Assembly (NCBI RefSeq): GCF_002368415.1
Contig: NZ_AP018290.1
Span: 6,935,717-6,999,716 of the forward strand
Source of the DNA: Calothrix sp. NIES-4105
GTDB lineage: Bacteria > Cyanobacteriota > Cyanobacteriia > Cyanobacteriales > Nostocaceae
DNA: 64,000 bases
Reading direction: 5' to 3'
Part shown: positions 32,612 through 41,959 of the stretch, in pieces
Layout of the letters: each line of letters opens with the position of its first letter
Numbering within the stretch: position 1 is the stretch's first letter
Program-made: the position numbers and the translations under genes
The notes under the pieces: generated by a model
Databases searched by the model: none
The model's input: only the letters and a program-made list of their open reading frames with translations
What the model was told of the DNA's origin: nothing

Positions 32612-33565
32612 ATGAAAATAAATAGTAAGAAGCGCGCTTTGGGTTGGAGAACCCAGTGGAACCCAAACTTAGGGGCGCCTGCGGCACTCCTCATTCTCTA
32701 TATTGCGAACGCCATCTTTACTCCGCGTTTCGCTACAGTTAGCAACACTCTAAATATGTTGCTCCAAGTATCTACAACAACAATCATTGCTGTTGGGATG
32801 ACATTTGTCATTGCCTCACGTGGCATCGACCTCACGGTCGGCTCGACTATGGCATTGGTTTCAGTCATTGTGGCATTGCTTATTAATCAGGGGATGCCGC
32901 TCGCTATCCTAGCTGCCTTGGGAGGCGCCCTGTTGATTGGACTTCTCAACGGCTTTCTGATCTCACGTCTCAAACTTGACCCCCTAATTGCCACCCTTGC
33001 GGCTCTGATCATGTGGCGTGGGGTGGCTCAGGTTATCGGAGATGGGCAGCTCGTTCCCTTTGACAATCCCACCTTTGAAGCGCTCGGAAAAGGCTATCTC
33101 GGCGCCATCCCAATTCAGGTTGTAATCGCGCTCATTGTGATTGCGGCAGCTCTCTTCTGTATCCGGTTTACGCTTTTTGGGCGCCACATAGTTGCAGTCG
33201 GCGGTAATGAGGCGGCAGCGCGGCTTGCGGGCATCCGTGTCACGAGTGTAAAATACATTGTCTATATAATTAGCGCACTGCTTGCTGGACTAGCTGGGCT
33301 TATCGAGACGGCTCGGCTCAATATGGGCGACCCTAGCAAAGTGGGTGTCAACGCGGAATTCGATGCTATCGCTGCCGTTGTTGTTGGCGGTACGCCCTTC
33401 TCTGGTGGTCGAGCGAATGTACTGGGAAGTGTTGTGGGAGCTTTCATCATGCAGGTGATCTCTACGAGCTTTAACATGCTCCTGATTCCGTTCACCTGGT
33501 CATTGGTTTTAAAATCCATAATAATTCTTTTCGCCGTTTTTCTACAGCGTTCTAAGGAGGTGTAG
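32612..33565 (+). CDS. ytfT: Sugar ABC transporter permease, YtfT-like
   Basis: The 317-residue integral membrane protein has about eight to ten hydrophobic helices. It shows the family marks of ribose/galactofuranose permeases: VGMTFVIASRGIDLTVGS early, the ATPase-facing VAVGGNEAAARLAGI, and the GGTPFSGGRANVLGSVVGA loop. It starts 11 bases after the ATPase stop. With the next gene it would form a heterodimeric permease, as in the YtfT-YjfF system, rather than a homodimer as in RbsC. Confidence 0.88.
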   Translation: MKINSKKRALGWRTQWNPNLGAPAALLILYIANAIFTPRFATVSNTLNMLLQVSTTTIIAVGMTFVIASRGIDLTVGSTMALVSVIVALLINQGMPLAILAALGGALLIGLLNGFLISRLKLDPLIATLAALIMWRGVAQVIGDGQLVPFDNPTFEALGKGYLGAIPIQVVIALIVIAAALFCIRFTLFGRHIVAVGGNEAAARLAGIRVTSVKYIVYIISALLAGLAGLIETARLNMGDPSKVGVNAEFDAIAAVVVGGTPFSGGRANVLGSVVGAFIMQVISTSFNMLLIPFTWSLVLKSIIILFAVFLQRSKEV

Positions 33566-33571
33566 GGTATT

Positions 33572-34540
33572 ATGACTGCCACAAGGTTTTTTGCGGTAAA
33601 TTCACGGCGCCTCACAAAGTCCCTCAAGAAGCAGGGTGTGCTGCTTATGCTCCTTGGTTTAGCTGTTTTCGCATCGTTTCGTTATGAAACCTTCTTAACG
33701 CCTCTTAACCTCATGAACATCATGCGGCAGAACAGTATGCTCGCACTTGTAGCACTGGGCATGACCATCGTAATCCTGAGTGGGGGGATTGATCTTTCTG
33801 TAGGCGCCCTCGTTGCTCTAGGTGGTGTCGTCGCAGCAATGCTCGCTAGTGAGGGAAGCTTTATAGCAATTGTTGGCGGCATTCTTTGCACCACCTTGTT
33901 TGGTGCGGTAAATGGTCTTCTTGTGTCCCGCGCGAGGCTTCAGCCGTTCGTTGTGACGTTATTTACCGCTTCGGCTGCGCGCGGACTGGCGTTAAGCATC
34001 ACCTCCGAGAGGTCAATTGCCATATCTAAAGAAGCTTCAGGACTTGTTTGGCTGGGCAGAGGGTTCATTGGTGCTGTTCCTGTCCCTGTGCTTATAGTTG
34101 CACTCCTATATTCCGCAGCCTGGTTCATGCTGCATAGAACTCGATTGGGGTTGCACATTTTTGCTGTTGGCGATAACGAAGAGGCTTCCCGGCTCATGGG
34201 CGTAAACCCAGACCGAGTGAAGCTCGTAGTCTACACAACAAGCGGTTTGCTTTCAGGGCTTGCTGGTGTCGTTCTCGCGGGTCGTCTAGGGGCAGGTCAG
34301 CCAGTAGCCGCCTTTGGCTGGGAGACAGATGCCATCGCTGCGACCGTCATGGGAGGAACGTTTCTCTCTGGGGGGCAGGGAAGCGTGTTTCCCACGCTTG
34401 TCGGTGTCCTCCTGCTGGGAATGATGTACAACCTCTTGAATCTCGAAGGAACTATTACCCCGTGGTGGCAACTCGTACTCCGGGGTGGTTTCCTGCTTCT
34501 GGTCGCGATTTTCCAGCAGCGCATCGCGCAGAAGAACTAA
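33572..34540 (+). CDS. yjfF: Sugar ABC transporter permease, YjfF-like
   Basis: The 322-residue second permease subunit is homologous to the preceding one: VALGMTIVILSGGIDLSVGA, FAVGDNEEASRLMGV, then a GGTFLSGGQGSVFPTLVGV loop. Hydrophobic helices span most of the length. It begins six bases after ytfT, so the two are co-translated in one operon. An order of binding protein, double ATPase, permease, permease is that of the galactofuranose importer. The sugar imported in this organism is inferred from that resemblance only. Confidence 0.88.
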   Translation: MTATRFFAVNSRRLTKSLKKQGVLLMLLGLAVFASFRYETFLTPLNLMNIMRQNSMLALVALGMTIVILSGGIDLSVGALVALGGVVAAMLASEGSFIAIVGGILCTTLFGAVNGLLVSRARLQPFVVTLFTASAARGLALSITSERSIAISKEASGLVWLGRGFIGAVPVPVLIVALLYSAAWFMLHRTRLGLHIFAVGDNEEASRLMGVNPDRVKLVVYTTSGLLSGLAGVVLAGRLGAGQPVAAFGWETDAIAATVMGGTFLSGGQGSVFPTLVGVLLLGMMYNLLNLEGTITPWWQLVLRGGFLLLVAIFQQRIAQKN

Positions 34541-34644
34541 TACTAGATTGACTACATATTAAGTTTATGTAATATTAGAAGCTTAATCCAATAGCCTGAT
34601 AATATAATACTTCGCTATTGACATTAATTCAGTAATTATACGTT

Positions 34645-34660
34645 AATAAGAATGATTATT
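34645..34660. promoter_or_regulatory. Possible operator palindrome upstream of DUF3857 gene
   Basis: AATAAGAATGATTATT is an imperfect palindrome of Fur-box-like composition, flanked by outer inverted halves ATTCAGTAA (about 34626) and TTACTGAAT (about 34661). It lies 20 bases before the start codon. The resemblance to an iron-regulator site is weak. Confidence 0.25.
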
Positions 34661-34680
34661 TTACTGAATCATTTTATATA

Positions 34681-36639
34681 ATGAAAAGCAAAAAACAGAT
34701 ATTCGTACTCAGCATTGTTTTTTTAGCTGGAATATTACTGAATTTAATACCGAAGATTAGCTACGGGACTGAAATTAATATAACTAATAGCTTTCAGCGA
34801 GTTAATCCAATAGCTACTTTATCAAGGTCTGAAAATGTTGTCACTCAAAAAAAACCAGACTCTCAATTAGATAAAGACTTAATTGAAGATGCCAGGATAG
34901 ATAATGTTGAAAGAAAGTATATAGTCAACCCTGACTACAGCTATACACAGTTCATGACTCAACAAACAACTTTGCTTACCAAGCAGGGAATTGAAAATGG
35001 GCAAAGAGATTTTTGGGATTATTCTCCTGATACTGAATTTGTAGAATTAATTGATGCATATGTAGTCCAACCAAATGGTGAAAAAATTAAAGTTAGTTCC
35101 AATTCAATTTTTACTCGTTCTAGCCCAGAACATGTACCTGGCTTTAATAACAATAAAAGATTAACAGTAGTATTTCCAAAGCTAATGGTCGGTTCTCAAA
35201 CATTTGTGAAATGGAAATTTACGCAGAAAAAGCCTTCTGAGATAGATTTTAGTAGTTATGATGTTCCAGACTTTTGGCTAGCAACACTCAAGAGAAGTGT
35301 AGAAATAGAATTGCCAGTATCTCTCAAACTTAATTGGAAGAAAAGAGGAAATTATACTGTAACAGATACTCTGACTCAAAACCGCAGAATAATTAAAGCA
35401 GTTATTACTAACCAACCGAGCCGTCGATCTGAAAGTGGCATGGTTAGTTATTTAGATTTTGATTCTATGTTTATTTTTTCCAATCTTGAGAATTGGTCAG
35501 ATATTGGTAAAATTGCTTGGGATAAATGGCGCGAAAAAGCTATAGTTACACCAGAAATTCAGCAATTAGCTTCGCAAATTACAGGCGATAAAAAAGGTAT
35601 TGAGGCAGCACGACTACTTTACAACTGGGTGGTACAAAATATAAAATACCTATCTGTTGCTCTAGATGAATCTACGGGTTACGTTCCTCATACCTCTACA
35701 GAAATCCTGCGAGATGGTTATGGAGATTGTAAAGACTATGTACTTTTGATGCATACTTTACTCAAAGCTAAAAATATTAAGTCTGTTCCAACCTTCGTAA
35801 ATGATGGAAGTATCTATCAACCACTGCCATTACCATCTGCAAGTTTTAATCATGCGATAATTTACCTACCCGACTATAACCTTTTTGCTGACCCAACAAA
35901 TATTTATTCTGCTCTTGATGAATTAGATCCATCTATTAGTAATAAATTTGTTGTTCTAGCCACCGAAACAGGTCTTACTAAATACACTCCCAAATCCTCG
36001 CCTAATAAAAATGGCTATGATATGAAAGCGACAATTGTAATTGACAACAACGGGGACATTAACGGTCAGAGTGAATTACAATATTTTGGAAATTTTAATA
36101 GTAGCTATCGAAGATATTTTGCATCTGATACACCAAAGCAAATTGCTAATCAAATATTATTTGCCACACCTGAAGACGGTACTGGTACATTAGAAACCAG
36201 TGATTTAAATAATCTTGATTTACCCATGAAAGTCAGAGCTAAATGGAACAGTCCTAATGCAATTAACATAGAAAAACAAATTTACCTTAATACACCCGTT
36301 GGCATTAGCACAATTTCTCCTGAATCTTTCAAAGGATATATCAGACTTGAGAAGCGTGATTATCCATTTATTGCAGAAGCAGCCAACTATAACTGGGAGT
36401 ATAAAATTAACATTCCTACTGCATATAAAGTAATTCGCTTACCAGAGAATAAAGACTTTTCCAATACTACTGGTTCATACAAAAGCAGTTATCAGCAAAG
36501 CAATGGATATATACAAGTTAAGCGTAATTTAGTTATTAATAATGATGTTTATAGCCACAGTGAATATCCTGCTTTCCAAAACTTAATTCGCCAACCAGTT
36601 AGAGATGTCAGAAGCATGATGGTTTTGGAAAAAGCTTAG
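34681..36639 (+). CDS. Exported DUF3857/transglutaminase-like protein
   Basis: The 652-residue protein begins with a signal peptide or anchor (basic KSKKQ, hydrophobic 7-24). Residues ~65-240 form the beta-rich DUF3857 domain. Residues ~300-420 form a transglutaminase-like cysteine-protease fold with a complete triad: C350 (GDCKDY), H391 (FNHAIIYL) and D404 (FADPTN). The C-terminal ~200 residues are beta-rich. Such proteins are outer-surface or periplasmic enzymes of unknown substrate. The gene stands alone downstream of the sugar importer but has a lower G+C content, like the host genes, so it is probably not part of that operon. Confidence 0.85.
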   Translation: MKSKKQIFVLSIVFLAGILLNLIPKISYGTEINITNSFQRVNPIATLSRSENVVTQKKPDSQLDKDLIEDARIDNVERKYIVNPDYSYTQFMTQQTTLLTKQGIENGQRDFWDYSPDTEFVELIDAYVVQPNGEKIKVSSNSIFTRSSPEHVPGFNNNKRLTVVFPKLMVGSQTFVKWKFTQKKPSEIDFSSYDVPDFWLATLKRSVEIELPVSLKLNWKKRGNYTVTDTLTQNRRIIKAVITNQPSRRSESGMVSYLDFDSMFIFSNLENWSDIGKIAWDKWREKAIVTPEIQQLASQITGDKKGIEAARLLYNWVVQNIKYLSVALDESTGYVPHTSTEILRDGYGDCKDYVLLMHTLLKAKNIKSVPTFVNDGSIYQPLPLPSASFNHAIIYLPDYNLFADPTNIYSALDELDPSISNKFVVLATETGLTKYTPKSSPNKNGYDMKATIVIDNNGDINGQSELQYFGNFNSSYRRYFASDTPKQIANQILFATPEDGTGTLETSDLNNLDLPMKVRAKWNSPNAINIEKQIYLNTPVGISTISPESFKGYIRLEKRDYPFIAEAANYNWEYKINIPTAYKVIRLPENKDFSNTTGSYKSSYQQSNGYIQVKRNLVINNDVYSHSEYPAFQNLIRQPVRDVRSMMVLEKA

Positions 36640-36663
36640 AGTGACTAGAATCAATGAAATTAA

Positions 36664-37312
36664 TTATAGCAGTCCTAAATCATTCTTAAAATGTTTAGCG
36701 ATTCGGGCATGTATTGATTGTAGAGTAAGCTTTGGGTGTAACGCACGTTCGGTGCCCGACGCGCCTTTTACCCATGTTTGTGCTTCTATGATTTGTGGTG
36801 TGGGGGCAGTGGGGGCAGGTTTAGGGGGATTTTTGTGGATGATGTAGATAGTGGTGAACCTGCCCTTACAGTGGGTGTGGATGGTTGTGAGCTTGTCGTT
36901 ACAACGTTGTTTGTGCTGATGGCGCCTGGTAATGGTTCTAGGCGGTTGGGTGGTAAGCTGCCACGTCCGGTAATATTGAGCCACTCCGCGCTCGTGCATA
37001 GACGCGGTTAGGGGCGGAACCACAGGATTATTGCTAACCCCTATTCACCTAATAGTTTGGCATAATTGGCGCCTTGAGGACACATTTGACCAATTTGGTT
37101 ACTTGCGTCTGTAAATTGTCGTGGTAGTTTTTGTAATTCTTGCGTGGGCTGAATTTCAGGTTGAGTTATGTTAATTTGGACTCAAGGACAAATTGTGAAC
37201 TAGCGGTGATGGTACTTTCTAATGTTGTATTTGTGCGCGGTTTGATTCCGAAAAGAGTTTGAACAGTTAAATTTACATTGCCTCCTTTTCCTGTGTAAGC
37301 ATTTGCAATTAT
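36664..37312 (-). pseudogene. Decayed C-terminus of a two-partner-secretion filamentous haemagglutinin-like exoprotein
   Basis: Read on the minus strand from 37312, the sequence gives NAYTGKGGNVNLTVQTLFGI, then STITASSQFVLESKLT and a stop. After a frameshift it continues TQPEIQPTQELQKLPRQFTD, then ASNQIGQMCPQGANYA. A third frame ends with QIIEAQTWVKGASG. In order and content this is the end of the large beta-helical exoproteins common in Nostocales (TASSQFG, DASxQIAQTC and IIEAQGW motifs). At least two frameshifts and missing upstream sequence show that it is dead. Within it lies a decayed family-B repeat (36813-36866). It abuts the PemK gene. Confidence 0.7.
36813..36866. repeat. Degenerate GGGCGGGTTTACC-family repeat
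   Basis: GGGGGCAGGTTTAG pairs with GGTGAACCTGCCCTTACAG. The arms match family B (15417-15476) with several changes. It lies inside the haemagglutinin pseudogene and is a plausible cause of its inactivation. Confidence 0.55.
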
Positions 37313-37668
37313 TCATCAAGCAAGTTGCATAAGCGTTTTGCAATAATTTCTTGCGTTTCCAGCGATAATGTACCAAGTTCACGTTGAATGACTACGGTAG
37401 AAACTGTTACTAGCTGATGCAGTCTAATTGTAGATGCGGCTTGCAACCCTGATGTTAAAAAGTCTGTGTGACTATAATCTATTACAATATCTGTATCGAC
37501 TAAAAATGTCGGAACGCCAGTGGTAATATATGCCAGAATAACATGGCGCCGGGAACCGATAGGATTTGTTAAGCAAAGTGCAGGACGTAACTTGCTAATA
37601 GATAAGTCATCAAACGGAAAAGGTGTAAGAAAAATTTTACCCTTAGTAATGGAATCGTTTGCCGTCAT
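37309..37668 (-). CDS. PemK/MazF-family toxin
   Basis: The 119-residue protein carries the PemK/MazF pattern: GKIFLTPFPFDDLSISKLRP, then ALCL and the RHVILAYITT strand. Members are ribosome-independent mRNA interferases. The polar middle part (DTDIVIDYSHTDF) and helical C-terminus fit the fold. Its start overlaps the upstream gene by 26 bases, so the two form a toxin-antitoxin operon. Its stop codon touches the haemagglutinin pseudogene. Confidence 0.8.
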   Translation of the reverse strand: MTANDSITKGKIFLTPFPFDDLSISKLRPALCLTNPIGSRRHVILAYITTGVPTFLVDTDIVIDYSHTDFLTSGLQAASTIRLHQLVTVSTVVIQRELGTLSLETQEIIAKRLCNLLDE

Positions 37669-37936
37669 TTAGAGTGTAGATAACTTCTTCCTGATCTGTA
37701 ATTGAATATAAATCTGGGTCGCTGATTACTGAATTGGGAAACTCTGGGTCATAGAATGGTTTTCCATCAGCCAAAGTATAAATATCCTGCTTTGAGTCTT
37801 TAAGAAAATCAAAAGCTGGGTTTCTAATTACAGCTTTTAACCACTCATACTCTTGCTGTTCAGCTTTTTTAAGTAAATTTGCTTCCAACACTTCCAAACG
37901 CTTTAAATCATCATAAGTACTATATATTATTGTCAT
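37643..37936 (-). CDS. Putative antitoxin of the PemK module
   Basis: The 97-residue acidic protein begins MTIIYSTYDDLKRLEVLEAN with a helical stretch, then PAFDFLKDSKQDIYTLADGK and a similar EEVIYTLNDGKRF near the end. The two related YTLADGK/YTLNDGK halves suggest an internal repeat. No DNA-binding domain is recognised. The antitoxin role rests on its position just upstream of, and overlapping, the PemK toxin, and on its acidic, probably flexible nature. Antitoxins of this group are diverse in sequence. Confidence 0.6.
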   Translation of the reverse strand: MTIIYSTYDDLKRLEVLEANLLKKAEQQEYEWLKAVIRNPAFDFLKDSKQDIYTLADGKPFYDPEFPNSVISDPDLYSITDQEEVIYTLNDGKRFHY

Positions 37937-38186
37937 TGTTTATACCATACATAAAGAGTCAGGTTAATAGCGCTGTCTTTACTAACACATCTACTTTAAA
38001 AATATAGCAATAATGAGATAATCGCTGCGGTTACCGTCAAATGTTTCTGCGGCACGCATAATTATAAATAAACCCCTGAACTACTCGTAAAAATAAGATT
38101 CCCAGCTTTATAGAAGTTGTCGGGAATCAGAACGTTTGACTAGTAAATATTCTACAATGACAGAAAATCTCTAAATACAATTAGAA

Positions 38187-38522
38187 CTAACCTACAGCAT
38201 ATTTCGTAAATTTCCGCATCGATGGATGATGAAATCCAATGACAATATCTTCCTTGCTAACCCCTTGTTCAACAAAGTCAGCCGCTATATCGTCTTCCGT
38301 ACCATTCCATTGAATCCAAATTTTGCCATCCTTGATGTCAATATGAAGAACACAGCTATGTATCCAATTTTTCTCTTCCCAGCCTACATATACTATTTGA
38401 TAGTGGTCGCGTTCTTTGTCAAAAATTGTTTCTACTTCAACATCCCCGTAAGCGTTCTTCTGCTTACCATGTTCGAGAAGCGCCTCCTGTACAATCTGGC
38501 GATATTTTGTTAGCTTTTCCAT
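38187..38522 (-). CDS. xisI: XisI-family protein
   Basis: The 111-residue protein matches the fdxN-element excision-controlling factor XisI: MEKLTKYRQIVQEALLEHGK, HYQIVYVGWE, LHIDIKDGKIWIQWNGTEDD and VLGFHHP-type end (IVIGFHHPSMRKFTKYAVG). In Nostoc 7120 XisH and XisI are needed with XisF for excising the fdxN element in heterocysts. Most xisHI pairs in cyanobacteria lie far from any such element and have no known role. Its start lies inside the xisH 3' end (13-base overlap). Confidence 0.9.
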   Translation of the reverse strand: MEKLTKYRQIVQEALLEHGKQKNAYGDVEVETIFDKERDHYQIVYVGWEEKNWIHSCVLHIDIKDGKIWIQWNGTEDDIAADFVEQGVSKEDIVIGFHHPSMRKFTKYAVG

Positions 38523-38929
38523 GCGACGATAACCTCCTGCTCAATATCATAAATAAGCATTTTAACTTTATTCTCTTCTACCATTTCTTTCGGAAACTCT
38601 AGTTGAAAAAATGTATTATAAGCCAACTGCGGTACTGCTAAATATAAAACACGCTCTGGTTCCCTTTTTCGTAGTGCTGCTCTATAATTAATAAACTGCC
38701 CTAGTGCTGTATGAAATTCAGATATTGCAGATGATTGTTCTGAAAAGCTTTTAATTTCAACTGCTATTTTTTGACCTTCTCTTTCGGCAGCAATCATTTT
38801 TTCGGCTGTCAAATCTATAGACATCTTGACACCTCCTATAGTAAATGTGAACTGATCGCTAGTAATACGCCAGCCATCTTTCTTTAAAGCTATGCGGACA
38901 ACTTCATGGTAGGTATCTCTTGCAGACAT
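38510..38929 (-). CDS. xisH: XisH-family protein, nuclease-like fold
   Basis: The 139-residue protein is XisH: MSARDTYHEVVRIALKKDGW, then DLTAEKMIAAEREGQKIAVE and IKSF. D39 with E58-x-K60 fits a PD-(D/E)XK-type active site, as seen in XisH structures. It overlaps xisI. No xisF recombinase or fdxN element is in the window, so the pair must do something other than local excision, or act at a distance. It stands next to a PemK module and a pseudogene, in an accessory strip. Confidence 0.9.
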   Translation of the reverse strand: MSARDTYHEVVRIALKKDGWRITSDQFTFTIGGVKMSIDLTAEKMIAAEREGQKIAVEIKSFSEQSSAISEFHTALGQFINYRAALRKREPERVLYLAVPQLAYNTFFQLEFPKEMVEENKVKMLIYDIEQEVIVAWKS

Positions 38930-39055
38930 TTGTATCTACTTTTTAATTACTATTATACATGTACTAAGCAACAAGAGATGATACACCAAAATTTAATAAA
39001 GAAAATAACTTCTGGCAATAACGAATATATTTATAAAAATATACGTTAATTTTAA

Positions 39056-39133
39056 TGCTCTCTTCTGTGTGTTCTCTGTGCCTCTGTGGTAAAAATAATT
39101 ACAATATTGACTGCACATCTGGGACAGATGTGC
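39056..39133. repeat. CTGTGTGTTCTCTGTG dispersed repeat and terminator hairpin
   Basis: Positions 39056-39096 contain the TCTGTGTGTTCTCTGTGCC...GGTAAAAA repeat, with relatives near 10336, 12545 and 44361. Positions 39113-39133 form GCACATCT...AGATGTGC, a hairpin just past the stop of the hybrid kinase gene, probably its terminator. Confidence 0.6.
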
Positions 39134-39148
39134 TACAATCAAAATTAT

Positions 39149-41959
39149 TTAAGTAGTAATATTTGTAGTTAAGTCTAAAATAATGTCGAGGCGGAAGTCA
39201 TCGACTAAATTTTTTAAACCTTGAATTAAAGAAGTTTCATCAGATGGTATTTGATTAATTAGTTCAAGGACAAGGTTCTCATCAAGCGCTTTAGCTGCTT
39301 CTGTTAATTGTAGTAGCCATTCTTGAGGCATGATATTTAAGTCTTTACTAGTTATTTTAATCTCCTTAGTTGATGTTTTGATAAGTTTTGGCTGATAATT
39401 TTCTTGTTCGTAAATATAACGCACTCCTATATGTTGAGCGATTTTTTCTAGCAATACTTCTTCGGTGAAGGGTTTGTAGATTAAATCATCACACCCAGCT
39501 GCAAAAATTGCCGCGCGCTGTTCTTCAAATGCATTAGCAGTGATAGCAATAATAATCGGATGTTGATTTTCTCGGTCTTGGCAAATTATTCTTGCAGCTT
39601 CATATCCATCCATTACTGGCATTAACATATCCATACAAATAATATGTGGTTGCCAAGTTTTCCATTTTTGTATTGCTTCTAAACCATTTGCTGCTGTTGA
39701 TATTTCAAAACCAACTAGTTCAAGCATTTTTGTCAGTAAAAAACGATTTTCTGCCACATCTTCAACTACTAATATACGATATTTTGGTTGATTGACTTCT
39801 AAACCTATTATTCGCTTTTCTAATTCTTTTGTTTCAAGCTGACAATTATTTATTAACTTGATTGGAATTTTAAATGAGAAAGTTGACCCTTGGTTACGAA
39901 TGCTTTTAACGCTGATATCACCTCCCATTGCTTGAATAAATTTTTGAGTTATTGCTAACCCAAGTCCTGTACCTTCCATTGATTGGCGCCCTGTATGAGA
40001 TTGAACAAATGGAACAAATATATTATCTAGTTCTGCTTCTGAAATTCCGGCGCCTGTATCTTCTACTTCAAAAGATAAAATTGTCGAGGCATGATTATCA
40101 CAATAAGCTTTTAATGTAACACTACCAACGCTTGTAAATTTAATGGCATTGCTGAGTAAATTAATTAAAATCTGACGCAGCTTGTTTTCGTCAGTTTTGA
40201 TATATTTTGGTAAATCATCAAGTTGAAAAATTAATTTTAAACCTTTTGATTTGGCTATTTCTTGAAACATTTCATTTAAACCGATTAAAAAATCATGCAA
40301 GTCAAAACAATTATGCTGAATTGTAACTTTTCCAGCTTCTATTTTAGACATTGATAAAACATCGTTAATTAGCTGAAGTAAATGATTGCCGCTACGATTT
40401 ATAATATTTATATTTGTTTGCTGCTCTGCTGATAAATTATCTCGCTCTATGACTTGAGTAAAACCCAAAATTACATTTAGAGGTGTTCGCAATTCATGAC
40501 TCACCTTTGAAAGAAACTCGCTTTTGGCTTGAGATGCGGTGTTCGCTGCTATTAATGCTTCTTTAAGCGCTATTTCAGCTTTTTCTTGTTCTTTTAACGC
40601 TGATTGTAATTCAATTGTCCGTTCATTAACGCGCGACTCTAATTGATTATTTATATTTTCTAATTCCTTAAATGCTGTATGAATTTTTTGCGCCATATCA
40701 TTAAATATATCTGATAATATCGCAACTTCATGAATACGGCGTGTTTTAGTTTGATTTTGAAATTCTTTAATATTAAAATCTGATTTAACAGCTTGGTCTG
40801 CTAATTCTTGCGCTGCATGGCTTAATTGCTTAATCGGCGCCGCAATCCAGCGTGATGTTAAAATTCCAATTACAAGTGCTAATATCAACGTTAATATACA
40901 TAATATAATTGTAGCTTGATTATTAGCATCAATCTCTGCCATAAAATCAGATTCAGGCACCGCTACAACAATCAACCAATTTAAACCGTATTTATCTTGC
41001 CAAGGAGTAACTTGTACGAAGTGCTTTTGATAATTAAATTTAAAATCAATTTGCCTTGTATAATTAATATTAGCTAGATTTTTAAACTTCTTATTTAAAT
41101 ATTTGGCTGTTTCTCTAATTAAGGGAGTGCTAATTTCTGATGCTCTAATCCGTTTAGCTTCACCATTAATAATTTTATATACAGGTTCTTCTGAAGAACT
41201 TGCTACTAACATTCCATTCCGCTCAATAATAAAAGTATGTGCTTTCGGACTAATACGGATGTTACGAAGGAAAGTACTAATTTCTGATAATATTAAATCT
41301 ACACCAATAACACCTATTAATTGTTTGTTACTGTTATATATCGGGTAGCTCGAAGAAACAGCTATAACATCGGGTGAATCTTGCCAATTGTAAATCTCGC
41401 TCCATATGGGTTTACGTTGTTTGACTGCATCAGTATACCAAGACGCATCATTTGGATAAGCATCAGGTTTAATTTTGGCTGTTTTAAGGCGCCTACCGTT
41501 ATCATCAACGGCAATAATTTCGTAAGGACGGTTAGCTAATTTTTCAGAGACACGCATATAACCATTTTCAAGTCCGGCGCCAATGAATTCTCCTTTTGTA
41601 TTACCAAAGTTAATATATCCAACATTAAATACTTTGAGTTGATTCCAAAAATATTGTCCCGTTTTTTCAAAATCTTCTAAGTTCAATAAACCTAACTTGA
41701 CTGCTTGCAAGTTAGTTTGAGTGATTTTATGGGGAGTTTCTAAGTAACTATCAAGTTTTTGGTCTATACGCTTACTAATCTCACTTCGTAGTTGAGTTGC
41801 TAAGTTTTTAACTGCTGTTTGCCCATTGTGGTAAGAAAAGTAACCGACTAGTGACACCGCTGTAAAAGTTTGCACAACAAATGGTACTGACAAAACCGTC
41901 GGTAACGCTGCATAACGTTCAAAATAACGGAAAAAGCGATTTAGCCGTTTTATGCACAT
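39149..41959 (-). CDS. Membrane-bound hybrid histidine kinase with double-Cache sensor
   Basis: The 936-residue kinase starts with a membrane helix (~22-40), then an extracytoplasmic dCache-type sensor (~45-345, with SWYTDAVKQRKPIWSEIYNW and IGVIGVDLILSEIS). A second membrane helix (~350-371) and HAMP (~370-430) follow. A coiled coil leads to HisKA with H488 (KVSHELRTPLN), HATPase with NLLSNAIKFT, EDTGAGIS and GTGLGLAI boxes, and a receiver with D777 (CMDMLMPVMDGYE). The ~75-residue helical tail resembles the tail of the kinase at 4102-10086. Cache domains usually bind amino acids or other small metabolites outside the membrane. No cognate regulator is adjacent. Confidence 0.92.
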   Translation of the reverse strand: MCIKRLNRFFRYFERYAALPTVLSVPFVVQTFTAVSLVGYFSYHNGQTAVKNLATQLRSEISKRIDQKLDSYLETPHKITQTNLQAVKLGLLNLEDFEKTGQYFWNQLKVFNVGYINFGNTKGEFIGAGLENGYMRVSEKLANRPYEIIAVDDNGRRLKTAKIKPDAYPNDASWYTDAVKQRKPIWSEIYNWQDSPDVIAVSSSYPIYNSNKQLIGVIGVDLILSEISTFLRNIRISPKAHTFIIERNGMLVASSSEEPVYKIINGEAKRIRASEISTPLIRETAKYLNKKFKNLANINYTRQIDFKFNYQKHFVQVTPWQDKYGLNWLIVVAVPESDFMAEIDANNQATIILCILTLILALVIGILTSRWIAAPIKQLSHAAQELADQAVKSDFNIKEFQNQTKTRRIHEVAILSDIFNDMAQKIHTAFKELENINNQLESRVNERTIELQSALKEQEKAEIALKEALIAANTASQAKSEFLSKVSHELRTPLNVILGFTQVIERDNLSAEQQTNINIINRSGNHLLQLINDVLSMSKIEAGKVTIQHNCFDLHDFLIGLNEMFQEIAKSKGLKLIFQLDDLPKYIKTDENKLRQILINLLSNAIKFTSVGSVTLKAYCDNHASTILSFEVEDTGAGISEAELDNIFVPFVQSHTGRQSMEGTGLGLAITQKFIQAMGGDISVKSIRNQGSTFSFKIPIKLINNCQLETKELEKRIIGLEVNQPKYRILVVEDVAENRFLLTKMLELVGFEISTAANGLEAIQKWKTWQPHIICMDMLMPVMDGYEAARIICQDRENQHPIIIAITANAFEEQRAAIFAAGCDDLIYKPFTEEVLLEKIAQHIGVRYIYEQENYQPKLIKTSTKEIKITSKDLNIMPQEWLLQLTEAAKALDENLVLELINQIPSDETSLIQGLKNLVDDFRLDIILDLTTNITT

